From contig NZ_BMMV01000039.1 of the NCBI RefSeq assembly GCF_014646115.1, positions 1 to 52,134 of the forward strand: a stretch of DNA of 52,134 nt, given 5' to 3'. A model generated the notes under the pieces. That model saw only the letters and a list, made by a program, of their open reading frames with translations, did not search any database and had not been told where the DNA came from. This document shows positions 35,591-44,986 of the stretch, piece after piece (the stretch's first letter is position 1; the number at the start of each line of letters is the position of its first letter). This stretch comes from Streptomyces camponoticapitis. GTDB lineage: Bacteria; Actinomycetota; Actinomycetes; Streptomycetales; Streptomycetaceae. The position numbers and the translations under genes are program-made.

Positions 35591-36217
35591 GTGAGGGAAC
35601 CAGAAGATGACCTGCGCGGGCGCCTGCGCGCGGGGGAACGCGAAGCGTTCGCCGAGTTGTACGAGCAGTGCGCCCGAATCGTCTACCGGCACGCGCTGAG
35701 ACTCACCGGGGACTGGTCGACGGCCGAAGAGGTCATGTCGGACACCTTCCTGGCCGCCTGGCGAGGGCGGGAGCGCCTGTCGGAGGGGGAGGGCTCGCCG
35801 CTGCCCTGGCTGCTGGGGATCGCCACCCACAAGTGCGAGAACGCCCGACGCGGGCTGCGCCGGCGGCTTGCCTTCCTGGCCCGCCAGCCACGCCCCCCGG
35901 TCGTGGCCGACTTCGCGCCCGAGACCGCCGGACGCATCGACGACGCACGGCGCCTGGCCGTCGTCCAGGACGCCCTGGGCCATCTGCGACGTCAGGAGCG
36001 CGAAGTGCTGTCCCTGTGCGTGTGGTCCGGGCTCGACTACCAGCAGACCGCCGAGGCCCTGGGCGTACCCGTCGGGACGGTGCGCTCCCGGCTCTCGCGC
36101 GCCCGCAAGAAGCTCGCCCGGCTCGTCGAAGAGAAAGCGGAACCGCGCGCCGGTCGCGGAGAGGTGACAAGTACGGCCGCACTCGCGGCCCTGCCCGTGC
36201 GGGAGGAAACCACATGA
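35591..36217 (+). CDS. ECF-type RNA polymerase sigma factor
   Basis: 208 aa. Sigma2 (FAELYEQCARIVYRHALRLT, AEEVMSDTFLAAWRGR) and sigma4 (LRRQEREVLSLCVWSGLDYQQTAEALGV) are clear. Its stop overlaps the start of a membrane protein (ATGA), the usual arrangement for a sigma factor and its anti-sigma or partner. GTG 35591 has GGAGAG at 9-nt spacing. Target promoters unknown. Confidence 0.88.
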   Translation: MREPEDDLRGRLRAGEREAFAELYEQCARIVYRHALRLTGDWSTAEEVMSDTFLAAWRGRERLSEGEGSPLPWLLGIATHKCENARRGLRRRLAFLARQPRPPVVADFAPETAGRIDDARRLAVVQDALGHLRRQEREVLSLCVWSGLDYQQTAEALGVPVGTVRSRLSRARKKLARLVEEKAEPRAGRGEVTSTAALAALPVREETT

Positions 36218-37302
36218 ACCGCGAAGACGTCCCGTCCCGGGACCGGCAGGACGACGCCCGGCGGATCGCCCGGCTGCTGCCCGCCCCGGCCACCGCGGAC
36301 CTGCCGCGCGAGCAGTACCTCCACCACAAGGAACGACTGATGGACCGCATCGACCGTGACAGCGAGCGCCACCGTGAGCCCGCGGCCTCCGGGGCAGCCA
36401 CGACCCGGCCCGCCCGGCGCCTCCTCCGCCCCGCCCTCCTCATTCCCGTGACGGCGCTGGCAGGGGCCGGGGCGCTCACCGCGGGCATCGCGCTGAGCGC
36501 CGACGACCACCGGCCCGACGCGGCGGTGTCCCAGGCCCCGACGACCGACACCGCGCCGCCGGCCGCCGCCCTGCTGCACCAGATCTCCGACGTCGCCCTC
36601 AAGAACGACGCACCCACCGTGCGGGACGACCAGTTCCTCTACACCCGGTCCAAGGTCCGCGACGCCGACGTGACCAGCGGCAGGGCGGTCGTCGGCCCGC
36701 TGTCGGACCGCGAGACCTGGACGGCGCAGGAGCAGGGCCCCCTCCGGAAGCTCGGACTCCTCCGGGTCGACGGCGAAACCCTCCCGATCAACGCCGAGTT
36801 GGGGGACGAGGGCGGCACCCCGGCCGGGCTGAGCAGGCCCACGTACCGCTGGCTCGCCGCACTCCCCACCGACCCCGACCGCCTGCTGAACCACCTGTAC
36901 GCCCACACGCCCGAGGTCCCGGGCCAGGAACGCGCGCAGACCGTGTTCGACCAGATCGGCGCGCTGCTCGGCGGCGTGATGCCGCCGCGTACCGCCTCGG
37001 CCCTCTACCGGGCCGCGGCCACCATGCCCGGTGTCACCGAGGCGCCGGAGGCCCACGACGCGATCGGCCGGCGGGGCGTCGGCATCGCCCGCGACGACAC
37101 CCGGTTCGGCACCCGTACCGAATGGGTCTTCGACACGGAGGATCTCACCTTCCTCGGTTCCCGCAGCTATCTGATCAGGGACACCGCGTACGGGAAGTCC
37201 GGCACCCTCCTGTCGAGCAGGGCCGAGATCGCGCGCGGCGTCGTCGACAGGGCGGGCACCACACCGGCCCGTGAGCCCGCGGGAAGCGTCCGGGAGAGCT
37301 AG
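36214..37302 (+). CDS. CU044_5270-family membrane protein, candidate ECF partner
   Basis: 362 aa. A cytoplasmic N-terminus of about 70 residues (RREDARRIARLLP-like and a charged helix) precedes one membrane helix at about 70-92, and the rest is extracytoplasmic (ending with GIARDDTRFGTRTEWVFDTEDL). The CU044_5270 family is found in actinobacteria, usually directly after ECF sigma genes. An anti-sigma role is plausible, but no zinc-binding HxxxCxxC motif is seen. ATG 36214 has GGAGG at 7-nt spacing and overlaps the sigma stop. Confidence 0.75.
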   Translation: MNREDVPSRDRQDDARRIARLLPAPATADLPREQYLHHKERLMDRIDRDSERHREPAASGAATTRPARRLLRPALLIPVTALAGAGALTAGIALSADDHRPDAAVSQAPTTDTAPPAAALLHQISDVALKNDAPTVRDDQFLYTRSKVRDADVTSGRAVVGPLSDRETWTAQEQGPLRKLGLLRVDGETLPINAELGDEGGTPAGLSRPTYRWLAALPTDPDRLLNHLYAHTPEVPGQERAQTVFDQIGALLGGVMPPRTASALYRAAATMPGVTEAPEAHDAIGRRGVGIARDDTRFGTRTEWVFDTEDLTFLGSRSYLIRDTAYGKSGTLLSSRAEIARGVVDRAGTTPAREPAGSVRES

Positions 37303-37359
37303 GGTCTGTCGTTTGGGTCCTGCCGGGCTCGCGGCCCCTGGCACGTGCGCCCGCCGGGA
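37303..37359. repeat. Possible dispersed intergenic repeat fragment
   Basis: Starts GGGTCTGTCGTTTGGGTCC and contains GCCGGGCTCGCGGCC. It resembles a short intergenic repeat I recall from many Streptomyces chromosomes; only one copy is in this window, so this is unverified. Confidence 0.3.
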
Positions 37360-38418
37360 TTACTGGGCAGCCCTCAGCCCGGTGATTCCGGCGGTGACCG
37401 GCAAGTGGTCGCTGCCGGTCGCGGGCAGGGTGCGGATATGGGCGACCGTCGCCGAGCGGGTCATGACCTGGTCGATCCGGGCCAGCGGGAAGGCGGTGGG
37501 GAAGCTGAGGGCGAAGCCCCGTTCGGCCACATTCATCCGTGAGGTCAGCGGGGTCAGCCCCCGGTCCTCCACCGTGCCGTTGAGGTCGCCCAGCAGAATG
37601 ACCCGCTCCACACTCTCGGCGGCGAGCGCCTCGCCCAGCAGCCCGGCGCTCTCGTCGCGCGAGGACGACGTGAGGCCGCTCGCCCCGAAGCGGACCGACG
37701 GCAGGTGGGCGACGTACGCCGCGATCTCGCCGTGCGGGGTGCTGACCACGGTGCGCAGCCCGCGATTCCACCCTTCCGGGATCCCCCGGGGCTTGATGTC
37801 CAGCAGCCGGCTGCCGGTCAGCGGATGCTTCGACCAGAGCCCGACGGTGCCCCGGACCGCGTGGTACGGGTAGCCGGGGGCGAGCGTCTTCTCGTACGTC
37901 GTGAGCGCCGGGGGCACCAGCTCCTGGAGCGCGATGAGGTCGGGTCCCGCGTCCGCCAGCGCGCGGGCGGTGCCCGCCGGGTCGGTGTTGGTGTCACTGA
38001 CGTTGTGCTGCACCACGACCAGGTCGTACGTATCGGCCCGCGCGTCGGCCGGCAGGAGCAGCCCGCCGAAGAGATACGTCCAGGCCGCCACCGGCAGCAG
38101 CAGGGCCACCAGCGCGACGACCGAACGGCGCAGCAGCGCCAGGACGAACACCACCACGACCATCAGGCCCAGCCACGGCAGGAACGCCTCCAGTGAACTG
38201 CCCAGGCGGCCAGGGAAGTTGGGCACGGCCCGGTGGAAGGCCAGCAGCGCCGCCGTCAGCACCGCGAGCGCGGCGAGCACCCGGCCCCGGCGCCAGGCCG
38301 ACCGCTCCCGGGTCCAGGCGACCCGCTCCCGGATCCATGCGGACCGCCCCCCGGCCGACCGGCCCCGCGCCTCCGCCGAGTCCGCCGGCTCCACGTCCTG
38401 CCGCACCTGCTCCACCAT
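37360..38418 (-). CDS. Endonuclease/exonuclease/phosphatase-family membrane protein
   Basis: 352 aa. A charged N-terminus with repeated RERxAWxR segments precedes three membrane helices (about 48-125), then an EEP domain facing outside. Catalytic landmarks: QHNVSDTN, ALQEL, LGDLNG and GSDHLPV. EEP members cleave phosphodiesters in nucleic acids, lipids or nucleotides; the secreted orientation suggests a phospholipid or extracellular DNA. ATG 38418. It ends 57 bp from the ECF/CU044 operon, with which it is convergent. Confidence 0.8.
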   Translation of the reverse strand: MVEQVRQDVEPADSAEARGRSAGGRSAWIRERVAWTRERSAWRRGRVLAALAVLTAALLAFHRAVPNFPGRLGSSLEAFLPWLGLMVVVVFVLALLRRSVVALVALLLPVAAWTYLFGGLLLPADARADTYDLVVVQHNVSDTNTDPAGTARALADAGPDLIALQELVPPALTTYEKTLAPGYPYHAVRGTVGLWSKHPLTGSRLLDIKPRGIPEGWNRGLRTVVSTPHGEIAAYVAHLPSVRFGASGLTSSSRDESAGLLGEALAAESVERVILLGDLNGTVEDRGLTPLTSRMNVAERGFALSFPTAFPLARIDQVMTRSATVAHIRTLPATGSDHLPVTAGITGLRAAQ

Positions 38419-38475
38419 GGCTTCCCATCCCCTTGACCGTGCTCATCAAGACGAATGATCAGGTGGATCGGTTTC

Positions 38476-39672
38476 TCAGGAACCGGCGGCGTCCGCAGTC
38501 TCCCCCTTCCGCGCGGAGAGGACGGGGCCCGGGGGAGTCCAGCGGCGGTTGCGCGGGACGTCGGAGGAGAGGCCGTACTCCTTCTTCAGCTGCTCCGGGA
38601 TGGCGTAGTGCATGACGCGGCCCCGCGTGAGCGAGGACAGTTCGAGCACGGTGGTGAGATGGCCGAGGCGGTCCAGGGCCCAGGCGCCGAACGGTGAGTG
38701 GTCCTCGACGGTTTCCAGCACGTTCAGCAGTACGGGCACGGCCTTGACGAGGGTGTCCCAGTGGGTGCGCGGCACCTCCAGCCAATCGGCGCTGGTGTCG
38801 CCGATCAGATGGCGGATGAGCGCGGACACGACGGGGTCGAGAAGGGTGCCCGGCACCACCTCCTCGTACAGATCGATCAACTGCCGTGTGAGATCTGCGC
38901 CTTCGGGGCTCGGACCCATATGGCGCGACATGTACAGGTCCGAGAAGTGGCGCGCCTCGTCCAGGTCCGCGGGCGCGTGCTGCTGGTCGATGCCGAGCAT
39001 GGCGCCCACCACCCGCCAGGCGTAGAAGTACGACTCCGCCCCGTCCACGCTCATATGGATGCCGAGGCGGTGCAGGGCGTCCAGGACCTGGATCGAGAAC
39101 ATCATCTGGCCGCCGATCATGTCCTCCTGACAGATCGGCGTCCCCAGCCGCTCCACGTCCCAGCGCCCCTCGCGCGCGAGATGGTGGCGGATGGACGCGT
39201 GCAGGAGCCGGACCTTCTGGGCGGCGGGGATGAACCGGCTGCCCGCCTCGAAGGCGTTCGGCTGCATGAGATAGACGGTGAACTGCCCGGTCTCGGCCAT
39301 CCGCTTGGAGGGGTACTTGAGCGAGTGGGTCGCCGACAGCAGCTTCGCGATGTGCGGGACGACATAACACGCGGGCATGGAGGCGAAGGACAGCGCGGTG
39401 GAGATGTGCACGTTGTTGTCGATGAAGAACATCCGCGCCTTCTCCATCTCGTCCCAGTCCACCCAGGCCGGCGGCCCGGCGGTCTGGGCGAGATACTCAC
39501 GGGCCACCTCCGGCAGACCGTCGGGGAGTTCCTGCCCGACGGTGGAGACGTACCGCATCAGGGAGTTGAACTTGCCGACCTCGCCGCGCTCGAAGAGCGT
39601 CGCGACGGTGGCGTCGGCCAGCTCGTCGCCCGACAGGCGCAGGGAGTTGAGGGAGTCTTCGGTGTAGGCCAC
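38476..39672 (-). CDS. MpaB-family (DUF2236) oxygenase
   Basis: 398 aa, GTG start with an AAAGG box. The MpaB/latex-clearing-protein-like fold is suggested by VRLLHASIRHHLAREGRWD, ICQEDMIGGQMMFS and YFYAWRVVGAMLGI, with conserved Arg/His/Glu residues that in relatives hold heme b. Lcp enzymes oxidatively cleave polyisoprene; many DUF2236 members act on other lipids. It is 81 bp downstream of a polyprenyl synthetase gene on the same strand, which makes an isoprenoid substrate attractive but unproven. Confidence 0.78.
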   Translation of the reverse strand: MAYTEDSLNSLRLSGDELADATVATLFERGEVGKFNSLMRYVSTVGQELPDGLPEVAREYLAQTAGPPAWVDWDEMEKARMFFIDNNVHISTALSFASMPACYVVPHIAKLLSATHSLKYPSKRMAETGQFTVYLMQPNAFEAGSRFIPAAQKVRLLHASIRHHLAREGRWDVERLGTPICQEDMIGGQMMFSIQVLDALHRLGIHMSVDGAESYFYAWRVVGAMLGIDQQHAPADLDEARHFSDLYMSRHMGPSPEGADLTRQLIDLYEEVVPGTLLDPVVSALIRHLIGDTSADWLEVPRTHWDTLVKAVPVLLNVLETVEDHSPFGAWALDRLGHLTTVLELSSLTRGRVMHYAIPEQLKKEYGLSSDVPRNRRWTPPGPVLSARKGETADAAGS

Positions 39673-39753
39673 GGACGAACCTTTCGAGAGGTGGGGGCTC
39701 CGGAACCGGTGGTGGACGGTGTCGATCGATCTCGCCCGGCCTTGTCCGTCCGG

Positions 39754-40806
39754 TCAGTCCGGCCGGCTGGTGGCCGCGGTGGCCAGCTGGGTCAGGGACC
39801 GGTGGGCGATCCGCGGAAGCCCGGCGCCGCCCAGCGCGCCGACCGCCGCTCCGACCCTTTCGGTGATCATCTCCTCGACGCGTTGGCGCGCGCCGGTGCG
39901 CTCCACGACCGCGCGTACCCGCTCCAACTGCTCGGCGGTGAGGGTGCGGCGACCGAGGAGTTTCTTCAGCTCGCGCCGCTCGGCGGGTGTGGCCGACTGC
40001 TTGGTGAGGGCGATGAGCGCGGTGGGACGGGCGGCGGAGACGTCGTCGGTGTTCGACTTGCCCGTGGTCGCGGGGTCGCCGAACAGACCGATGAGATCGT
40101 CCCGCAGCTGGAACGCCTCACCCAGCGGGAGGCCGTAGTCGGTGAACATCTCCAGGAGGGCGGGTTCGGCGCCGGCGACCGCGGCACCGATGTGCAGGGG
40201 GTGCTCGACGGTGTACTTGGCCGTCTTGTAACGGATCACCTTCAGCGATCGCCGTACGTCGGAATCGCCCTCGGTGTGCAGCAGCTCCAGCGCCTCCCCG
40301 GCGATCAACTCACGTGCCAGCACTGCCCAGAGGCCACGGGCCTGGGCCAGATAGGCCGCGGGCAGCCCGCAGCCGGTGAACATCTGCCCGGCCCACGACA
40401 TCAGCAGGTCTCCGGCCAGCATCGCCATCGACCGGGCCCGCTCCTTGCGGCGCGGGCCGTCCGTGAACGCGTCCCGCAGGGCCACATGGGCGGTCGGCAG
40501 GCCGTGCCGCAGGGCGCTGTCGTCGATGATGTCGTCATGGACCACGGCGGCGGCGTGGACGAGTTCCATGCTCGCCGCCGCCCGCACCATCGCGTCGCTG
40601 TCCGGTTGTCCCGCCGCGCGCCAGCCCCAGTAGCAGAAGGCCGACCGCAGGCGTTTCCCGCGGGCGGTCACCGATGTCAGGACATCGACGAGGGGCGCGA
40701 GTTCGGCGTCCAGCGCGAGGAGAGCGTCCGCCTCCGTCGCCACGAACTCTTCGAGCTCCCGGTCGACGCGGGACTTGAGCGCCGTCCGCTCGGAGGGCTC
40801 AGCCAC
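39754..40806 (-). CDS. Polyprenyl (trans-prenyl) diphosphate synthase
   Basis: 350 aa. The first aspartate-rich motif is HDDIIDDSALRHG and the second region is FQLRDDLIGLFGD (DDxxG-like). RPTALIALTK and other conserved helices fit the family. It would build an allylic diphosphate (GPP to longer) from IPP; chain length cannot be told from this reading. GTG 40806 overlaps the previous small gene by 8 bp. It is followed by an MpaB-type oxygenase, so the two could form a pathway. Confidence 0.85.
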   Translation of the reverse strand: MAEPSERTALKSRVDRELEEFVATEADALLALDAELAPLVDVLTSVTARGKRLRSAFCYWGWRAAGQPDSDAMVRAAASMELVHAAAVVHDDIIDDSALRHGLPTAHVALRDAFTDGPRRKERARSMAMLAGDLLMSWAGQMFTGCGLPAAYLAQARGLWAVLARELIAGEALELLHTEGDSDVRRSLKVIRYKTAKYTVEHPLHIGAAVAGAEPALLEMFTDYGLPLGEAFQLRDDLIGLFGDPATTGKSNTDDVSAARPTALIALTKQSATPAERRELKKLLGRRTLTAEQLERVRAVVERTGARQRVEEMITERVGAAVGALGGAGLPRIAHRSLTQLATAATSRPD

Positions 40807-41143
40807 CGGTGCCGCCGGCGGCGGCCGCGCGAAGCTGTGCGTGCCGCGCGAGGACTTCCATGTGCGCCTCGCCCCCGGTGCCGAAGAGGCCGCGGCCCGA
40901 CAACTCGGGGCCGGTGCCCGTTCCGTTGGCGCCGAGGCGGTCGAGGGCCAGTCGGCCGCGTGCCTGGAGGTCCCGCCGGCCCTGCGCCGCGAGCGAGCCG
41001 ACGTCCGAGCGGCCCGCGAGAGCGCGTACGGCCTTCAGAGCCGACCCGCAGGTGCTCAGCGCCAGATCCGCCAGACCGGCCAGCAGGAGAACAGGACGGC
41101 CGCCGCCGTCACCTTCTTGATGGACGTCCTTCGGTACGTGCAC
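40799..41143 (-). CDS. Small helical protein upstream of the polyprenyl synthase
   Basis: 114 aa from GTG 41143. One hydrophobic segment (PVLLLAGLADLALSTCGSAL, about 15-34) is followed by an amphipathic region with many Arg/Leu/Ala. No family recognised. It overlaps the polyprenyl synthase start by 8 bp, so the two are probably coupled, and it may be a membrane tether or partner of the synthase. A longer frame reaches 41224 without better initiation signals. Confidence 0.5.
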   Translation of the reverse strand: MHVPKDVHQEGDGGGRPVLLLAGLADLALSTCGSALKAVRALAGRSDVGSLAAQGRRDLQARGRLALDRLGANGTGTGPELSGRGLFGTGGEAHMEVLARHAQLRAAAAGGTGG

Positions 41144-41413
41144 GGTCCCCACCCCTCTGCCCGACGGCAGGTCACGTATGTGCCCGCCCCTGACAGCAGA
41201 GTGCCTGGCGACCGCCGCCGACACGCGCCGGATACCCCATCAAGTGATCATTCGTTCAGGCGTACGGCGGGCCGGTGCCCGGCCCGTTCCCGCCGATGTC
41301 CTTGCGGCAGCCGGACACGGGCTGTACGACGGCTTCACGCACGACCGTCTCGGCCCTCCTCGCCTCCCGGCACAGCGGGCGCCGACTCCACTCCTCCCGA
41401 AGGAACCCATCAC

Positions 41414-42082
41414 ATGAGCAGCCACCCGGACCGGATCAAGTCGGTTCCCCTCACCCCGGACCTGTACGACTACATCGTGGCCCAGGCGGAACCGCCCACC
41501 CCCGTCCAGCGAGAGCTGATCACCCGCACCCGGGCGCTCGGCGGGCCCGCCGGAATGCAGGTCCCGCACGAACAGGGCGTCCTGCTCACCCTGCTGGCCC
41601 GGCTCACCGACGCCCGCCGCATCGTCGAGGTGGGCACCTTCACCGGTTACTCGACCCTCGCCCTGGCGGCAGGACTGGCCCCCGGGGGCCATGTCCTCAC
41701 CTGCGACATCTCCACGGACTGGACCGCCATCGCCCAGGAGGCATGGAAGAAGGCGGGCCTCCAGGACCGGATCGAGCTCCGCATCGCCCCGGCCCTCGAC
41801 ACCCTGGGCTCCCTGCCGGCGAAGCCGCTCATCGACCTCGTCTTCCTCGACGCGGACAAGCCGGGCTACCGCGCCTACTGGGACGAACTCGTACCGCGCG
41901 TACGTCCGGGCGGCCTCCTCCTCGCCGACAACGTGCTGTACGGCGGGGCGGCGGCCAGCGCCGACGCGGAGGGCAACGCACTGGCGATCCGGGAGTTCAA
42001 CGCGTACGTCCGGGCCGACGACCGCGTCGAGTCGCTTCTCCTGCCGATCGCGGACGGCCTGACCATCGCCCGCAAACGCTGA
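41414..42082 (+). CDS. SAM-dependent O-methyltransferase (CCoAOMT-like)
   Basis: 222 aa, a complete domain. The SAM motif VEVGTFTGYSTLALA is near residue 63, the acidic loop is LTCDISTDW, and the metal-binding/catalytic segment is DLVFLDADKPGYRAYWDEL with LLADNVLYGG. It methylates catechol-like oxygen atoms with a divalent metal. ATG 41414 has AAGGAA at about 8-nt spacing. It is divergent from the isoprenoid operon with about 270 bp between, so a shared regulator or pathway is possible only by position. Confidence 0.85.
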   Translation: MSSHPDRIKSVPLTPDLYDYIVAQAEPPTPVQRELITRTRALGGPAGMQVPHEQGVLLTLLARLTDARRIVEVGTFTGYSTLALAAGLAPGGHVLTCDISTDWTAIAQEAWKKAGLQDRIELRIAPALDTLGSLPAKPLIDLVFLDADKPGYRAYWDELVPRVRPGGLLLADNVLYGGAAASADAEGNALAIREFNAYVRADDRVESLLLPIADGLTIARKR

Positions 42083-42250
42083 GGGGCCCGCGGGCGGCCA
42101 AAGGCCCACCGAACGGGGCGGTCCGCCGCTGACCGTCCACACCGGCCGGCCGCCGACGACGCGGCGATCACGGAGAAGACCGCGCACATCCCCGGCGCCG
42201 ACCGGTGATCGGACGTCACTTCGAACCGCCACCCGTCTTGGACGACAAGC

Positions 42251-44620
42251 TCAGCGGATACGCACCGTGGTGGACTCGCCGGGCTTCAGGGTGATCCGCT
42301 TGCGGAAGTCCCCGGCGCGCAGCTCGGTCGTTCGCCCGCCGACGCTGCGGACGGTTGCCGTGGTCGCCCTGCCGTCGCGCCAGGACAGATCCACCTCGAA
42401 GCCGCCGCGAGCGCCGACGCCGCTCACCGAGCCCTTGTCGGCCCACGCGCCGGGGAGGGCCGGCAGCAACTCGATCACGCCTGGGCGGGAGTAGAGGATC
42501 ATCTCCAGGGCGGCGGCGCCGCCGCCCAGGTTCGCGTCGATCTGGAAGATCGTGTAACTGCCCTGGCTGTACATGTCGAACCAGTTGGCCGAGGTGCCGT
42601 TCCCGTTGTTCATCGAGGGGCGCAGAATCGTCAGATAGAGCTGGTACGCCTTCTCCGCGTCCTTCAGGCGCGACCAGCACAACGACCGCCATGCGCAGGC
42701 CCAGCCGTAGCTGTCCATCCCCCGCGCGACGAGCAGTTCGCGGACACCGTCGAGGAGCGGCTCCGGGCTCGTGTCGGCGGCGATCCTGTCGCCGGGGTAG
42801 AAACCGATCAGCGGGGAGAGGTGACGGTGCGTGGTCTCACCGAGGTTGTCCGGAGTCATCCACTCCTCGAGCCAGCCGGTCTTCGGGCTGACCCGCGGCA
42901 GATAGAGCCTGGCCTGCATCGCGGCCAGCTCGGCCGCCAGCTTCTCGTCCCGGCCAAGCACCGCGGCCGCCGTCCCGAACTCCTCGAAGAGCTCCCACAC
43001 CAGTTCCTGGCCGTACGTGTTGCCCTTGCGGTCCGGGCCGTGCTCCGGTGACCAGGAGCTGTCGTCGATCAGCACCTCACGCGACGTCCCGTCCGGATCG
43101 GTGACCGTCTCGGTGATCAGCCGGGCCTGCCAGAACTCCGCCGCGCCCTTGAGAACGGGGTAGATCAGCTCCAGGTAGTCCCGGTCCTGGCTGTACTCGT
43201 AGTGGCGCCAGAGCGAATTGCAGAGCCAGGCGTTGCCCGACGGATGCCAGACCCAGCCGCTGCCGCCGTGGATGTTGGTGGAGAACGCCACCGCCCAGCC
43301 GGCGATGTCCCCGGTGCTGTTACGGAATCTGTTCTTCTCGTTGTTGTAGAGCCGCTTGGTCACATCGGTCCACACCGGCAGCTGGGACACGCAGTACTTG
43401 GCGAACGCGAGGGAGTTCTCGCCCAGTCCGGCGGGGTCGGCCAGCCAGTAGTTCATCTGGACGTTGATGTCGGTGTGGTAATCGGCGTACCAGTCGGGTT
43501 TGTTGTTGTGCACCCAGATGCCCTGGAGGTTCATCGGGAGCCAGTCGCGGGATCCGGTGATCGTGAGGTAGCGGCCGTACTGGACGTACGTGGCCTCCAG
43601 TTCGGGGTCCGGCTTCGACCGGTCGGTGTGCCGTACCGCGAGGCGCGACCAGGAGTCCAGCGAGCGCTGGACCGGCGACGAGTCGCCCAGGTCGATGCTG
43701 AACCGGTTGTAGAGGCGCTGATAGTCGGCGACGTGGGTGTTCAACAACGTGTCACCGGAGACCTTCGCCGCGGCCGCCACCTTGGCGCGGGCGACGGCGA
43801 GGGGGGCGTTGGCCGTGTCGCGGAAGTTCTTCGCGGCATCGGGGGAGTAGTCGGTGCCCGCGCAGACCACGATCAGCAGTTCACGGCAGCCGGCGAAGGT
43901 GATCTCGTCATCCTCCACGCGGACCCGGCCGGTGGCACTGACCGCGGTCACGGCCGCGGCGTACCGCAGGTCGTTGCCCAGCTTCCCGGTGAACGACAAC
44001 TGTCCCTTCTCGCCGGACGTGGTCTCGTCGTGCGTGCCGGACAGGGAGATCGTGCCGGTGTGCGGGCCGTCACCGGTGAGGCGGACGACGATCACGTCGT
44101 CGGGGTGGCTGGCGTAGATCTCGCGGCGATACCGGACGCCGCGGTGTCGATACCGCGCCGACACCACACCATTGCTCAGGTCGAGTTGGCGGCGGTAGTC
44201 GCTCACCGCGTCACCCGAGTGGCCGGGCAGCTTGACGCGGAGCTTGGCCAGCAGACCGAAGCTGCCGAAGTCGTCGGCGCCGTAGGGAAGTTGGCCGTCG
44301 TCGGTCAGTATGTCGTTACGGCCGCCGGTCCAGAAGGCGCCGTCGGTGAGGTACAGGTAGTCATCCACCGGGTCGCACCCGGACAGCGCGCCGAGCCGGC
44401 CATTGCCGACCGGCAGGGCCTCTTGCATGATGCTCGCCTCAACAGCGGGCGTGGTGTACCAGATTGCCGTGGCCCTGTTCTCCGGTACGAGATCCACGCC
44501 GGAGGGGCGGACGGGGGCGGCATGCGCGGCGAACGGGCGGAGGCCACCGGCGAGGGCGAGGCCGCCACCCGCGGCTGTTCCGGTGATGCGGAGAAAATCG
44601 CGACGAGAGGAGGCGGGCAC
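42251..44620 (-). CDS. GH95 alpha-L-fucosidase, Tat-secreted
   Basis: 789 aa from GTG 44620 (GGAAGGGA upstream). The Tat signal SSRRDFLRITGTAAGG is at the start. GH95 features: WYTTPAVEASIMQEALPVGNGRLGA near residue 55-80, a WLPMNLQGIWVHNN segment, and a DSSWSPEHGP loop carrying the putative acid. The (alpha/alpha)6 barrel is in the second half. It should remove terminal alpha-L-fucose (or L-galactose) from plant xyloglucan or host glycans. It is a single gene with its own promoter, with no ABC sugar transporter nearby. Confidence 0.88.
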   Translation of the reverse strand: MPASSRRDFLRITGTAAGGGLALAGGLRPFAAHAAPVRPSGVDLVPENRATAIWYTTPAVEASIMQEALPVGNGRLGALSGCDPVDDYLYLTDGAFWTGGRNDILTDDGQLPYGADDFGSFGLLAKLRVKLPGHSGDAVSDYRRQLDLSNGVVSARYRHRGVRYRREIYASHPDDVIVVRLTGDGPHTGTISLSGTHDETTSGEKGQLSFTGKLGNDLRYAAAVTAVSATGRVRVEDDEITFAGCRELLIVVCAGTDYSPDAAKNFRDTANAPLAVARAKVAAAAKVSGDTLLNTHVADYQRLYNRFSIDLGDSSPVQRSLDSWSRLAVRHTDRSKPDPELEATYVQYGRYLTITGSRDWLPMNLQGIWVHNNKPDWYADYHTDINVQMNYWLADPAGLGENSLAFAKYCVSQLPVWTDVTKRLYNNEKNRFRNSTGDIAGWAVAFSTNIHGGSGWVWHPSGNAWLCNSLWRHYEYSQDRDYLELIYPVLKGAAEFWQARLITETVTDPDGTSREVLIDDSSWSPEHGPDRKGNTYGQELVWELFEEFGTAAAVLGRDEKLAAELAAMQARLYLPRVSPKTGWLEEWMTPDNLGETTHRHLSPLIGFYPGDRIAADTSPEPLLDGVRELLVARGMDSYGWACAWRSLCWSRLKDAEKAYQLYLTILRPSMNNGNGTSANWFDMYSQGSYTIFQIDANLGGGAAALEMILYSRPGVIELLPALPGAWADKGSVSGVGARGGFEVDLSWRDGRATTATVRSVGGRTTELRAGDFRKRITLKPGESTTVRIR

Positions 44621-44986
44621 AGTTGGGGTCCCTTCCAACGGGCTTCACGCAGAGTGTCGTCGGCAACTATTCATAAAATACGAGGAACGAGTCAAGGGTT
44701 TGCGCACGCAGGCATCCGATCTCTGCGAGCCGCTCGATCGCTTTGAGCCCCATTTGCCAGTCTCTGTGGCACTCGATCGTCAATGGCGCACTCGTGACAG
44801 CTCATGAGATCGGATGAATCCCCCGGCGGGGCGGCTGAGTAGATCCGCACCGTACGGAGCGGCGCACGGCGTCTCGTTCCGGCGTGCCGAGGGTGTGCGA
44901 CCTGCGCGCCTGCACCTTTTCTGACGATATGACCGCCAGAATGCGACCGGGGTTGATTCGTCGATTGTTGAGGATTGGACAGCGCC
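44621..44986. other. Divergent intergenic region, GH95/VOC
   Basis: No gene. It holds the GH95 promoter, a TGCCA-7-TGGCA inverted repeat at 44755-44771, and two direct copies of CTCGATCG (44733-44740 and 44772-44779), possible regulator sites. Confidence 0.4.
44666..44695 (-). promoter_or_regulatory. Promoter of the GH95 gene
   Basis: Minus-strand TTGACT (44695-44690), an 18-bp spacer and AATAGT (44671-44666), placing the start near 44659, about 40 nt before GTG 44620. The spacer is AT-rich. Confidence 0.5.

Noticed and set aside
38698..41193. 831-codon plus-strand open frame
   Set aside because: It runs antisense to the oxygenase and polyprenyl synthase, has no recognisable domain and is rich in Arg/Gly/His as GC shadows are.
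43202..44746. 514-codon plus-strand frame
   Set aside because: It is antisense to the GH95 gene, which has clear family motifs.
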